Of a stretch of 64,000 nt of DNA, positions 8,637-17,687 are shown piece by piece. The stretch lies in assembly GCF_020400655.1 (NCBI RefSeq), contig NZ_JAINRC010000005.1, positions 310,001 to 374,000 on the forward strand. The letters are read 5' to 3'. The position numbers were made by a program, and so were the translations under genes. Below the pieces are notes generated by a model. That model searched no databases. It saw only the letters and a list, made by a program, of their open reading frames with translations, and had not been told where the DNA came from. The stretch is from Streptomyces spinosus. GTDB taxonomy: Bacteria; Actinomycetota; Actinomycetes; Streptomycetales; Streptomycetaceae. The number at the start of each line of letters is the position of its first letter. Positions within the stretch are counted from its first letter, which is position 1.

Positions 8637-8899
8637 CGGCCGCCGGTGCGCCGGCCCGGGCGCTCCGCGCCCGGGACCTCCCCCTGACAGGGTGCACAAG
8701 GGGCTTGCGACACGCATCGTGCGCCTCCCGTGCGCCCTATGTCGCCGCAGAACCTTCCTTCGATAGGCTGTACCGAACCCCGTCCGTGGCACATGCCCCC
8801 CGCACACGGGCGACGCCGCGCCCGCCGCGCGGCCCGAGGGTCTCCCGTACGTATCGAATGTCTTCGACAGTCACGCAGCTCAAGGAGAGTCAACGAGCG

Positions 8900-9817
8900 A
8901 TGGCCGGTCCAGCGTTCCGCGCCGCCGCCGTCCGGGTGCGCGTTCCCGCCACCAGCGCCAACCTCGGTCCGGGCTTCGACGCCCTGGGCCTCGCGCTGGG
9001 GCTGTACGACGACGTGGTCGTCCGGGTGGCCGACTCCGGGCTGCACATCGACATCGCGGGCGAGGGCAGCGAGACCCTGCCGCGGGACGAGAGCCACCTC
9101 CTCGTCCGTTCCCTGCGCACCGCCTTCGACCTGCTGGGCGGGCAGCCCCGGGGCCTGGAGATCGTCTGCGCCAACCGCATCCCGCACGGCCGGGGCCTCG
9201 GCTCCTCCTCGGCCGCGATCTGCGCCGGCATCGTCGCCGCCCGCGCGGTGACCATAGGCGGCGAGGCCCGCCTGGACGACGCCGCGCTGCTGGAGCTGGC
9301 CACCGAGATCGAGGGCCACCCCGACAACGTGGCCGCCTGTCTGCTCGGCGGCTTCACTCTGTCCTGGATGGAGGCCGGCGCCGCCCGGGCCATCAGGATG
9401 GAGCCGCACGATTCCATCGTTCCGGTGGTTTTCGTGCCCGGGAAGCCGGTCCTGACCGAGACCGCGCGCGGTCTGCTCCCGCGCTCCGTGCCGCACGTCG
9501 ACGCCGCTGTCAACGCGGGCCGCGCCGCCCTGCTCGTCGAGGCCCTGACCAGGCGCCCCGAGCTGCTGCTGCCCGCCACCGAGGACCGGCTGCACCAGGA
9601 GTACCGCGCCCCGGCCATGCCGGAGAGCGCCGCGCTGGTGGAGCGGCTGCGGGCCGACGGCATCCCGGCCGTGATCTCGGGCGCCGGGCCCACCGTCATG
9701 GCACTCGCCGACGCCGACAGCGCGGACAAGGTGTCCCACCTCGCGGGTGAGGGATGGGCCGCCAACCGGCTGGACCTGGACGTCCAGGGAGCGAGCGTGC
9801 TGCCGCTTGCGACCTGA
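8900..9817 (+). CDS. thrB: Homoserine kinase
   Basis: This GHMP-family kinase phosphorylates homoserine with ATP, providing the substrate of ThrC. The 305-residue protein has the N-terminal substrate motif (PATSANLGPGFD), the ATP-binding motif PHGRGLGSSSAA and the C-terminal GAGPTV loop. ATG 8900 is preceded by AAGGAG at 8882-8887; the frame is open back to 8705 but the extra residues are not GHMP-like. It stands apart from hom-thrC and appears to have its own promoter. Confidence 0.95.
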   Translation: MAGPAFRAAAVRVRVPATSANLGPGFDALGLALGLYDDVVVRVADSGLHIDIAGEGSETLPRDESHLLVRSLRTAFDLLGGQPRGLEIVCANRIPHGRGLGSSSAAICAGIVAARAVTIGGEARLDDAALLELATEIEGHPDNVAACLLGGFTLSWMEAGAARAIRMEPHDSIVPVVFVPGKPVLTETARGLLPRSVPHVDAAVNAGRAALLVEALTRRPELLLPATEDRLHQEYRAPAMPESAALVERLRADGIPAVISGAGPTVMALADADSADKVSHLAGEGWAANRLDLDVQGASVLPLAT

Positions 9818-10238
9818 CACACGGTTGCCGGATTTGGAGAGGGGGAATGTTTGTTGGATCCGGTAGTGTTAATCTCAAGTCTGCACCCGACCCCACCATG
9901 GCGAGGTGCCTCGTGTCCCCGTCCGGGACAGACATTCTTCCGGGAGCCCCCCGCGCCACTCCGTGTTCCTTGCGTCGTACCTGGGCAGTACGTCGTATGC
10001 GAGTACTGAGCGGGCCGCCGGTGGGGGTATCCCCTCTGGGGGAGCTCCGGAATCGGTGCTACCACGCCACGTGACACTGGGTGCCACGGCTCGCGGAAGC
10101 GCCATCACCGCACATTTCCTCCGCCGCTTTGGCGGACCACCGCCCCGGCACGGTCCACAGAAGACAGGACCGTAGCCGGACAGCACAACCGGTCGCCGAG
10201 CCAGACAGGCCGACGTCCGCTCCAGGGAAGGACCCTTC
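9818..10238 (+). other. Long 5' leader and promoter region of rho
   Basis: These 421 bases contain no convincing gene. Near 10024-10041 the segments GGGG, CCCC and GGGG can form two mutually exclusive small hairpins. Long untranslated leaders are known for autoregulated rho genes in other bacteria, so this stretch may include a Rho-dependent control region; that is inference. A promoter candidate lies at 9844-9870. Confidence 0.5.
9844..9870 (+). promoter_or_regulatory. SigR-like promoter candidate for rho
   Basis: GGAAT (9844-9848) is followed by GTT (9868-9870) with a 19-base spacer. The Streptomyces SigR (thiol stress) consensus is GGAAT-N18-GTT, so the spacer is one base long. I see no better housekeeping promoter nearby, but the match is imperfect. 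Confidence 0.35.
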
Positions 10239-12257
10239 GTGAGCGACACCACCGATCTGATGGGCGCACGTGTCGAGGAGACCGCTGCCGCGCCCGCCAC
10301 GGACGCCTCCGCGCCTGCCACCGGTGCCGGCTCCCGGCGGCGCCGCGGTACCGGCCTCGAGGGCATGGTGCTGGCCGAGCTGCAGCAGGTCGCCTCGGGC
10401 CTCGGGATCAGGGGCACCGCGCGGATGCGCAAGAGCCAGCTGATCGAGGTCATCAAGGAGGCGCAGGCCGCCGGGGGTGCCCCCGCCGCCGCCAAGGCCG
10501 ACACCGCCACCGAGACCAAGCCGAAGCGCCGGGCCACCTCCAAGGCTCGCACCGGCGAGGACGCCGAGAAGAAGGCGGAGGCCAGGAACGAGGCGCCCGC
10601 CGAGAAGGCCGTGGCCCAGCAGCAGATCGAGATCCCCGGCCAGCCGGCGTCCGACGACGCCCCGGCCGAGCGCCGTCGCCGCCGCGCCACCGCCGAGGCG
10701 GGCAGCCCGGCCGCGGGCGGCGCCGAGACCGTCGCCGCCGAGGCCAGGGGCGAGTCCAGGACCGAGGCGCCCGCGCAGCAGCAGTCGCAGCCGCAGGGCG
10801 AGGCCAGGGGCGACGCCGACGGCGAGGGCCGTGGCCGCCGGGACCGCCGCGAGCGCGGCCGGGACCGCGACCGCCGCAACAAGGGCGACGACCAGCAGGG
10901 CCAGGGCGGCGGCCGCCAGGACCGGCAGGACCGGCAGGACCGCCAGGACCGGCAGCAGCAGGGTCAGCAGCAGGGCGGCGGCCGTCAGGACCGCAACACC
11001 GGTCCGCAGGACGACGACGACTTCGAGGGCGGCCGTCGTGGCCGTCGCGGCCGCTACCGCGACCGCCGGGGCCGCCGTGGCCGCGACGAGATCGCCGAGC
11101 CGCAGGTCGCCGAGGACGACGTCCTGATCCCGGTCGCGGGCATCCTGGACATCCTCGACAACTACGCCTTCATCCGGACCTCCGGCTACCTGCCCGGCCC
11201 GAACGACGTGTACGTCTCCCTCGCCCAGGTGCGCAAGAACGGCCTGCGCAAGGGTGACCACATCACCGGTGCCGTCCGCCAGCCGAAGGAGGGCGAGCGC
11301 CGCGAGAAGTTCAACGCGCTGGTCCGCCTCGACTCCGTCAACGGCATGGCGCCCGAACACGGCCGTGGCCGCCCGGAGTTCAACAAGCTGACCCCGCTGT
11401 ACCCGCAGGACCGGCTCCGTCTGGAGACCGACCCGGGCGTGCTCACCACCCGCATCATCGACCTGGTCTCGCCGATCGGCAAGGGCCAGCGCGGTCTGAT
11501 CGTGGCCCCGCCGAAGACCGGTAAGACCATGATCATGCAGGCGATCGCCAACGCGATCACGCACAACAACCCCGAGTGCCACCTGATGGTCGTCCTCGTC
11601 GACGAGCGTCCGGAAGAGGTCACCGACATGCAGCGGTCGGTCAAGGGCGAGGTCATCTCCTCCACCTTCGACCGTCCGGCCGAGGACCACACCACCGTCG
11701 CCGAGCTGGCCATCGAGCGGGCCAAGCGCCTGGTGGAGCTGGGCCACGACGTGGTCGTGCTGCTCGACTCGATCACGCGTCTGGGCCGCGCCTACAACCT
11801 GGCCGCGCCCGCCTCCGGCCGCATCCTGTCCGGTGGTGTCGACTCCACCGCCCTCTACCCGCCGAAGCGGTTCTTCGGCGCGGCGCGCAACATCGAGGAC
11901 GGCGGCTCGCTGACCATCCTGGCCACGGCTCTCGTGGACACCGGGTCCCGCATGGACGAGGTGATCTTCGAGGAGTTCAAGGGCACCGGCAACATGGAGC
12001 TCAAGCTCGACCGGAAGCTCGCCGACAAGCGCATCTTCCCGGCGGTGGACGTGGACGCGTCCGGCACCCGCAAGGAGGAGATCCTGCTCGGCAACGAGGA
12101 GCTGGCCGTCGTCTGGAAGCTCCGCCGCGTCCTGCACGCGCTGGACCAGCAGCAGGCGATCGAGCTGCTTCTCGACAAGATGAAGCAGACGAAGTCGAAC
12201 GTCGAGTTCCTGATGCAGATCCAGAAGACGACGCCGACGCCCGGCAACGGCGACTGA
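10239..12257 (+). CDS. rho: Transcription termination factor Rho
   Basis: Rho is the hexameric RNA helicase that ends transcription at C-rich unstructured sites. Residues about 40-80 form the Rho N-domain ([15 protein letters not shown]). An actinobacterial insert of roughly 200 residues follows, rich in Arg, Asp, Gln and Gly, with the short repeat QDRQDRQDR. The cold-shock RNA-binding domain starts near residue 285 ([13 protein letters not shown]). The motor domain has Walker A PPKTGKT near residue 425 and Walker [11 protein letters not shown]. The product is 672 residues against about 420 in E. coli, and the excess is the insert. GTG 10239 has AGGGAAGGA upstream. A strong terminator ends the unit. 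Confidence 0.97.
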   Translation: MSDTTDLMGARVEETAAAPATDASAPATGAGSRRRRGTGLEGMVLAELQQVASGLGIRGTARMRKSQLIEVIKEAQAAGGAPAAAKADTATETKPKRRATSKARTGEDAEKKAEARNEAPAEKAVAQQQIEIPGQPASDDAPAERRRRRATAEAGSPAAGGAETVAAEARGESRTEAPAQQQSQPQGEARGDADGEGRGRRDRRERGRDRDRRNKGDDQQGQGGGRQDRQDRQDRQDRQQQGQQQGGGRQDRNTGPQDDDDFEGGRRGRRGRYRDRRGRRGRDEIAEPQVAEDDVLIPVAGILDILDNYAFIRTSGYLPGPNDVYVSLAQVRKNGLRKGDHITGAVRQPKEGERREKFNALVRLDSVNGMAPEHGRGRPEFNKLTPLYPQDRLRLETDPGVLTTRIIDLVSPIGKGQRGLIVAPPKTGKTMIMQAIANAITHNNPECHLMVVLVDERPEEVTDMQRSVKGEVISSTFDRPAEDHTTVAELAIERAKRLVELGHDVVVLLDSITRLGRAYNLAAPASGRILSGGVDSTALYPPKRFFGAARNIEDGGSLTILATALVDTGSRMDEVIFEEFKGTGNMELKLDRKLADKRIFPAVDVDASGTRKEEILLGNEELAVVWKLRRVLHALDQQQAIELLLDKMKQTKSNVEFLMQIQKTTPTPGNGD

Positions 12258-12286
12258 CGCATCCGCCCGACGGCTCGTCCTCGAGG

Positions 12287-12321
12287 AAGCCCGTCCCCGT
12301 CACAGCGACGGGGGCGGGCTT
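12287..12321 (+). terminator. Terminator of rho
   Basis: Arms at 12287-12301 and 12307-12321 pair over 15 bp with one G-U pair and a 5-base loop, starting 30 bases after the rho stop. The 3' arm runs into a 16-bp direct repeat (CTTCGGCGTACAGGGC, copies near 12320 and 12336). Confidence 0.8.
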
Positions 12322-12523
12322 TCGGCGTACAGGGCCTTCGGCGTACAGGGCAGGGCATTCGCCACACAGGCCGCGAGCGAGATCTCTGCCACAGGGGGCA
12401 CGGTGGGCACCGGCTCCGAGGCGCGCGATCACGGGCGCCGAATCCGCAGGTGAGCGCCGTGTTCCCGGAGCCGGTGACCACGCAGCGTGCCCGCCGCCGT
12501 ACGCGGTGGGCCCTGTGCGTCGT

Positions 12524-12549
12524 GCAACCCTTTCCCGAGTTCCCCCGTC
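12524..12549 (+). promoter_or_regulatory. SigE-type promoter for the LCP gene
   Basis: GCAACC (12524-12529), a 16-base spacer, then CGTC (12546-12549) followed by TGA matches the consensus of the Streptomyces envelope-stress sigma factor SigE. It lies about 90 bases before the start of a cell-wall ligase gene, the kind of target SigE has. Confidence 0.65.
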
Positions 12550-12636
12550 TGATCGGGCGGAGCGACGATGGAGCGGTGACGACCGCGCCTGACCCTGACC
12601 GCAGGGGGTAACCGAACGACGAGACCTAGGAGCGAC

Positions 12637-13770
12637 GTGGCCGCCGAGAGTACGCCTCAGCCCGCCATATCCGAGCCGGGCACGGCCTCGCGCCGCCGGA
12701 GCAAGGGCCGCCGCCGCAAGGCGCCCAGCACGGGGCGCAAGGCCCTGCACGCGGCCGCCTGGACGGCGGCCGGCGTGGTGGTGCTGGGCGGGTCCGGCGC
12801 CGGGTACCTGTACTTCAAGCTCAACGGCAACCTGCACAGCGTCGACATCAACCAGGCGCTCGGCGCGGACCGGCCCTCGAAGGCCGACAACGGCTCCGAG
12901 AACATCCTGGTCCTGGGCTCGGACACCCGCTCCGGCACGAACAAGAAGCTCGGCGGTGGCGCCGACGACGGCAGCGCCCGCTCCGACACGGCGATGATCG
13001 TCCACGTGTACCGGGGCCACCAGCGCGCCAGTGTCGTCTCCATCCCCCGGGACACCCTGGTGGACCGTCCGCGGTGCACCGACACCAAGGGCACCGCCCA
13101 CCCCGCCGCGTCCGGCGTGATGTTCAACGAGGCGTACTCCACCGGCGGCGCGGCCTGCGCGGTCAAGACCGTCGAGTCCCTCACCGGCATCCGCATGGAC
13201 CACTACCTGGAGGTCGACTTCCAGGGCTTCCAGAAGCTCATCGACGACCTCGGCGGGGTCCGGGTCACCACCACCAAGGACATCGACGACCGGCAGAGCC
13301 ATCTGAAGCTCCAGGCCGGCACCCACACCCTGAACGGCGAGCAGGCGCTCGGCCTGGTCCGCACCCGGCACGGCGTGGGCGACGGCTCCGACCTGGGCCG
13401 CATCCAGCTCCAGCAGGCGTTCGTCAAGGCCCTGATCGACCAGGTCAAGCACGTCGGCGTCCTCACGAACCCGAAGAAGCTCTACGACCTCGCCGACACC
13501 GCCACCAAGGCCGTCACCACCGACTCCGACCTCGGTTCGGTCAACTCCCTGATCGACTTCGCCGGCGGCCTGAAGGGCATCGGCTCGTCCCGCATGACGA
13601 TGGTGACGATGCCGGTCCGGTACGACCCGGCCAACCCCAACCGCGTCCTCATCGCCGAGGCCAAGGCCCAACTGGTCTGGAACGCCCTGAAGAACGACCG
13701 GCCGATCCCGGGGTCGGCCACGCAGGGCACGGCCACGGGCGAGGCCAAGGGCGTCGTGAGCGCCGGCTAG
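12637..13770 (+). CDS. LytR-CpsA-Psr (LCP) family cell-wall glycopolymer ligase
   Basis: LCP enzymes move undecaprenyl-linked glycopolymers such as teichoic acids onto peptidoglycan outside the membrane. The 377-residue protein has a basic cytoplasmic N-terminus (RRRSKGRRRK), one membrane helix (about 46-66) and an extracellular LCP domain with the conserved NILVLGSDTRSG, RSDTAMIVHV and SIPRDT motifs, whose Arg/Asp residues bind the pyrophosphate. GTG 12637 follows TAGGAGCGAC. It sits alone between the rho terminator and rpmE, behind a SigE-type promoter. Its substrate carrier could come from the WecA/TagO-type enzyme encoded 5 kb downstream. Confidence 0.9.
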   Translation: MAAESTPQPAISEPGTASRRRSKGRRRKAPSTGRKALHAAAWTAAGVVVLGGSGAGYLYFKLNGNLHSVDINQALGADRPSKADNGSENILVLGSDTRSGTNKKLGGGADDGSARSDTAMIVHVYRGHQRASVVSIPRDTLVDRPRCTDTKGTAHPAASGVMFNEAYSTGGAACAVKTVESLTGIRMDHYLEVDFQGFQKLIDDLGGVRVTTTKDIDDRQSHLKLQAGTHTLNGEQALGLVRTRHGVGDGSDLGRIQLQQAFVKALIDQVKHVGVLTNPKKLYDLADTATKAVTTDSDLGSVNSLIDFAGGLKGIGSSRMTMVTMPVRYDPANPNRVLIAEAKAQLVWNALKNDRPIPGSATQGTATGEAKGVVSAG

Positions 13771-13804
13771 GTGTGCTGTCCCGGGACCCCGGGAACCGCG
13801 CGCC

Positions 13805-13830
13805 GGAATAGAACAGCCGCACCCCCGGTT
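13805..13830 (+). promoter_or_regulatory. SigR promoter for rpmE
   Basis: GGAAT (13805-13809), exactly 18 bases, then GTT (13828-13830) is a perfect match to the SigR thiol-oxidative-stress consensus. SigR control of the zinc ribosomal protein gene rpmE is established in S. coelicolor, and this site lies about 105 bases before the rpmE start. Confidence 0.75.
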
Positions 13831-13934
13831 TTGGGGGATGGCCCCAGTCCTGGCAGACTGGTACGTCGGCTCCGGTTCACGCCTCCGCATCCCGCGGCAG
13901 CGACCCGGCGCCCTCCCGGAACCTAGGAGACACC

Positions 13935-14159
13935 TTGAAGCGCGACATCCACCCCGCGTACGTCGAGACGCAGGTCAGCTGCACCTGCGGCGCGTCGTTC
14001 ACCACCCGCAGCACCATCGAGTCCGGCACCATCCGGGCCGAGGTCTGCTCCGAGTGCCACCCGTTCTACACGGGCAAGCAGAAGATCCTCGACACCGGTG
14101 GCCGTGTGGCCCGCTTCGAGGCCCGCTTCGGCAAGGCTGCCGCCGGCTCCAAGAAGTAG
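13935..14159 (+). CDS. rpmE: 50S ribosomal protein L31, zinc-binding form
   Basis: L31 bridges the ribosomal subunits. The 74-residue protein is the C+ form with four zinc ligands, Cys16, Cys18, Cys38 and Cys41 (SCTCGA and VCSECH). The start is TTG 13935 behind TAGGAGAC. Loss of zinc on thiol oxidation, or replacement by a Cys-free paralogue under Zur control, is known for such proteins; this fits the SigR promoter upstream. A strong terminator follows 12 bases after the stop. Confidence 0.96.
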   Translation: MKRDIHPAYVETQVSCTCGASFTTRSTIESGTIRAEVCSECHPFYTGKQKILDTGGRVARFEARFGKAAAGSKK

Positions 14160-14171
14160 CGAGCCCCATTT

Positions 14172-14223
14172 CGCCGGTCCACGGTCACGCCCTCACGGGG
14201 GTGTGCCCGGGACCGGCGTTTTT
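14172..14223 (+). terminator. Terminator of rpmE
   Basis: CGCCGGTCC (14172-14180) pairs with GGACCGGCG (14210-14218), and TTTTT follows directly. This is a classical intrinsic terminator, unusual in having a U-run in this GC-rich genome. Confidence 0.85.
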
Positions 14224-14265
14224 GGTCGCCCGCCCTTCCCTTTCACCGCAGTACAGGAGCCCAAG

Positions 14266-15333
<1,068 letters not shown>

Positions 15334-15382
15334 GAGCCGTACGCACGCACGCACGAGCACGAGTACGACACGGAGGACTCGC

Positions 15383-16228
15383 GTGAACCTGCTGCTCGCG
15401 GAGGTGGCCCAGGCCACCCAGCGGCTGGCCGACGCCGGCGTGCCCTCGCCGCGCACCGACGCGGAGGAGCTGGCCGCGTTCGTGCACGGTGTGAAGCGCG
15501 GCGAACTGCACTCCGTGAAGGACGCCGACTTCGACGCCCGGTACTGGGAGGTCATCGCCCGGCGCGAGCAGCGCGAGCCGCTGCAGCACATCACCGGGCG
15601 GGCCTACTTCCGGTACCTGGAGCTCCAGGTCGGGCCGGGGGTGTTCGTGCCCCGGCCGGAGACCGAGTCGGTGGTCGGCTGGGCCATAGACGCCGTGCGC
15701 GCCATGGACGTGGTCGAGCCCTGCATCGTCGACCTGTGCACCGGCTCCGGCGCCATCGCGCTCGCCCTCGCCCAGGAGGTCCCGCGTTCGCGCGTGCACG
15801 CCGTGGAGCTGTCCGAGGACGCCCTGGTGTGGACCCGCAAGAACATGGCCGGCTCCCGCGTCGACCTGCGCCAGGGGGACGCGCTGACCGCCTTCCCGGA
15901 CCTCGACGGCCAGGTCGACCTGGTCATCTCCAACCCGCCGTACATCCCGCTCACCGAGTGGGAGTACGTCGCCCCGGAGGCCCGCGACTACGACCCGGAG
16001 ATGGCGCTGTTCTCCGGCGAGGACGGCCTGGACCTCATCCGGGGCATCGAACGCACCGCGCACCGGCTGCTGCGCCCGGGCGGCGTCGTCGTGATCGAGC
16101 ACGCCGACACCCAGGGCGGCCAGGTGCCGTGGATCTTCACCGAGGAGCGGGGCTGGGCCGACGCGGCCGATCACCCCGACCTCAACAACCGCCCGCGGTT
16201 CGCCACCGCCCGCAAGGCGCTGCCGTGA
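15383..16228 (+). CDS. prmC: Release factor glutamine methyltransferase
   Basis: PrmC uses S-adenosylmethionine to methylate the GGQ glutamine of RF1 and RF2. The 281-residue protein has an N-terminal helical bundle that holds the release factor and a Rossmann-like methyltransferase domain with DLCTGSGAIAL and the NPPY active-site motif (ISNPPYIPL). GTG 15383 follows ACGGAGGACTC. Its stop overlaps the start of a mini-frame that leads into tsaC. Confidence 0.96.
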   Translation: MNLLLAEVAQATQRLADAGVPSPRTDAEELAAFVHGVKRGELHSVKDADFDARYWEVIARREQREPLQHITGRAYFRYLELQVGPGVFVPRPETESVVGWAIDAVRAMDVVEPCIVDLCTGSGAIALALAQEVPRSRVHAVELSEDALVWTRKNMAGSRVDLRQGDALTAFPDLDGQVDLVISNPPYIPLTEWEYVAPEARDYDPEMALFSGEDGLDLIRGIERTAHRLLRPGGVVVIEHADTQGGQVPWIFTEERGWADAADHPDLNNRPRFATARKALP

Positions 16229-16278
16229 GCACCCCCCAGTTCTCAACCCAGCAGTACGTGTACGAGGAGGCCAGCTAG
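16225..16278 (+). CDS. Possible 17-codon coupling peptide between prmC and tsaC
   Basis: A GTG overlapping the prmC stop (GTGA) opens a frame for a 17-residue peptide ending YVYEEAS and stopping 2 bases before the tsaC ATG. The ribosome-binding site of tsaC (GAGGAGG) lies inside it. It might keep ribosomes moving from prmC into tsaC (translational coupling). The peptide itself resembles nothing I know and the frame could be chance. Confidence 0.35.
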   Translation: MSTPQFSTQQYVYEEAS

Positions 16279-16280
16279 AC

Positions 16281-16928
16281 ATGGCACGGCGATACGACAC
16301 CAACGACGCGACCGACCGTGTGACGGGTCTGCGCGAGGCCGCGTCCGCCGTCCGCCGGGGCGAGCTGGTGGTCCTGCCGACGGACACGGTGTACGGCATC
16401 GGCGCCGACGCGTTCTCCTCGGAGGCCGTCGCCGACCTGCTCGCCGCCAAGGGCCGGGGCCGCAACATGCCCACTCCCGTCCTCATCGGCTCCCCGAACA
16501 CCCTGCACGGCCTCGTCACGGACTTCTCCGAGCTGGCCTGGGAGCTGGTCGACGCGTTCTGGCCGGGTGCCCTGACGCTCGTCGCCAGGCACCAGCCGTC
16601 CCTCCAGTGGGACCTCGGCGACACCCGCGGCACGGTCGCCGTCCGCATGCCGCTGCACCCGGTCGCCATCGAACTGCTCACCGAGGTCGGCCCGATGGCC
16701 GTCTCCTCGGCGAACCTCACCGGCCACCCGGCGCCGGAGAACTGCGACGCCGCCCAGGAGATGCTCGGCGACTCCGTCTCCGTCTACCTCGACGGCGGCC
16801 CCACCCCGGGCAACGTGCCGTCGTCCATCGTGGACGTCTCCCGCGAGGTGCCGGTGCTGCTGCGCGCGGGCGCGCTCTCCGCGGAGGAGCTGCGCAAGGT
16901 CGTACCCGACCTTGAGGTGGCGAATTGA
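16281..16928 (+). CDS. tsaC: Threonylcarbamoyl-AMP synthase (Sua5/YwlC/TsaC family)
   Basis: It makes threonylcarbamoyl-AMP from threonine, bicarbonate and ATP for the t6A37 modification of ANN-decoding tRNAs. The 215-residue protein is a single YrdC domain (VVLPTDTVYGIGADA, AAKGRGRNMPTPV, MAVSSANLTG) and lacks the C-terminal Sua5 domain of the long form. ATG 16281 follows GAGGAGGCCAGCTAGAC. The linkage prfA-prmC-tsaC is widely conserved in actinobacteria. Its stop overlaps the next start. Confidence 0.93.
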   Translation: MARRYDTNDATDRVTGLREAASAVRRGELVVLPTDTVYGIGADAFSSEAVADLLAAKGRGRNMPTPVLIGSPNTLHGLVTDFSELAWELVDAFWPGALTLVARHQPSLQWDLGDTRGTVAVRMPLHPVAIELLTEVGPMAVSSANLTGHPAPENCDAAQEMLGDSVSVYLDGGPTPGNVPSSIVDVSREVPVLLRAGALSAEELRKVVPDLEVAN

Positions 16929-17602
16929 CGGCCCCTGAAGCGGGGCGTGGCATAGGCGGCGGGGGCTACAGCGCGGAGGAGACGACCACGTTCGGGTTCC
17001 CCCGCGACACCTTCCGCATCCTCCACGTCAGCACCGGCAACGTGTGCCGCTCGCCCATCACCGAGCGGCTGACCCGCCACTTCGTCGCGGAGCGGCTCGG
17101 CGTACTCGGCGGCGGGCTGATCGTGGAGAGCGCCGGCACGTGGGGCCACGAGGGCGCGCCGATGGAGTCCCACGCGGAGACCGTGCTGTCCGAGTTCGGT
17201 GCGGACGCCTCCGGCTTCGTGGGCCGGGAACTGCTGGACGAGCACGTGATCAGGGCGGACCTGGTGCTGACCGCCACCCGCGACCACCGCGCCCAGGTCA
17301 TCTCCATGGGCCATTCGGCGGGCCTGCGCACCTTCACCCTGAAGGAGTTCACCCGCCTGGTCCGGGCGATAGATCCGGCCACCCTGCCGCCCCTGGAGGA
17401 CGGCGTGGTCATGCGGGCCCGGGCGCTGGTGCGCGCGGCGGCGGCACTGCGCGGCTGGCTGCTCGCCCCGACCGCCGAGGCCGACGAGGTGTACGACCCG
17501 TACGGCGCCCCGCTCACCTTCTTCCGTTCGATCGGCGACGAGATACGGGACGCCCTGGACCCGGTGGTGACGGCGCTGACCGGGGTTCCGGCACGAACGT
17601 AG
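16925..17602 (+). CDS. Low-molecular-weight tyrosine phosphatase-like protein lacking the nucleophilic Cys
   Basis: The fold is that of low-molecular-weight protein tyrosine phosphatases and arsenate reductases, but the P-loop reads HVSTGNVCRSP instead of VCxGNxCRSP. Ser36 (AGC) stands where the catalytic Cys of C-x5-R should be, while Arg42 and the general-acid loop Asp191 (YDPYG) are kept. Such a protein may bind phosphotyrosine or nucleotides without turnover; Cys-to-Ser forms of this family are known to trap substrates. The C-terminal region is longer than usual (225 residues against about 150-165). The start is TTG 16925, overlapping the tsaC stop, so translation is coupled. I recall the same STGNVCRSP motif in other Streptomyces, so it is probably a conserved change rather than a recent mutation. 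Confidence 0.85.
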   Translation: MTAPEAGRGIGGGGYSAEETTTFGFPRDTFRILHVSTGNVCRSPITERLTRHFVAERLGVLGGGLIVESAGTWGHEGAPMESHAETVLSEFGADASGFVGRELLDEHVIRADLVLTATRDHRAQVISMGHSAGLRTFTLKEFTRLVRAIDPATLPPLEDGVVMRARALVRAAAALRGWLLAPTAEADEVYDPYGAPLTFFRSIGDEIRDALDPVVTALTGVPART

Positions 17603-17687
17603 GGCGCCCGGCGGCAATACCGGGCGTCCCGCACCTCCCCGGCCTACATTGGGGATACGTCACCGCCGACCGCCCCGGGAGCCCGCC

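Larger units (their letters stand above)
8321..8899. other. Long thrC-thrB gap, mostly GC-rich repeats
   Basis: No credible gene is visible in these 579 bases. The first two thirds are short tandem and dispersed GC-rich repeats (34-bp units from 8390, GCCCGAGGCCGGAC units around 8482-8520, a 21-bp repeat at 8595). The last third, from about 8690, has normal composition and probably holds the thrB promoter, ending in AAGGAGAG before the thrB start. Confidence 0.6.

Noticed and set aside
5960-9820. Very long open minus-strand frame opposite hom, thrC and thrB
   Set aside because: It is the mirror of strongly conserved plus-strand genes and reads as Gly/His/Arg/Val-rich low-complexity sequence, typical of antisense frames in high-GC DNA.
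9906-10175. 89-codon frame in the rho leader
   Set aside because: No ribosome-binding site, odd composition and overlap with likely regulatory structure; treated as untranslated leader.
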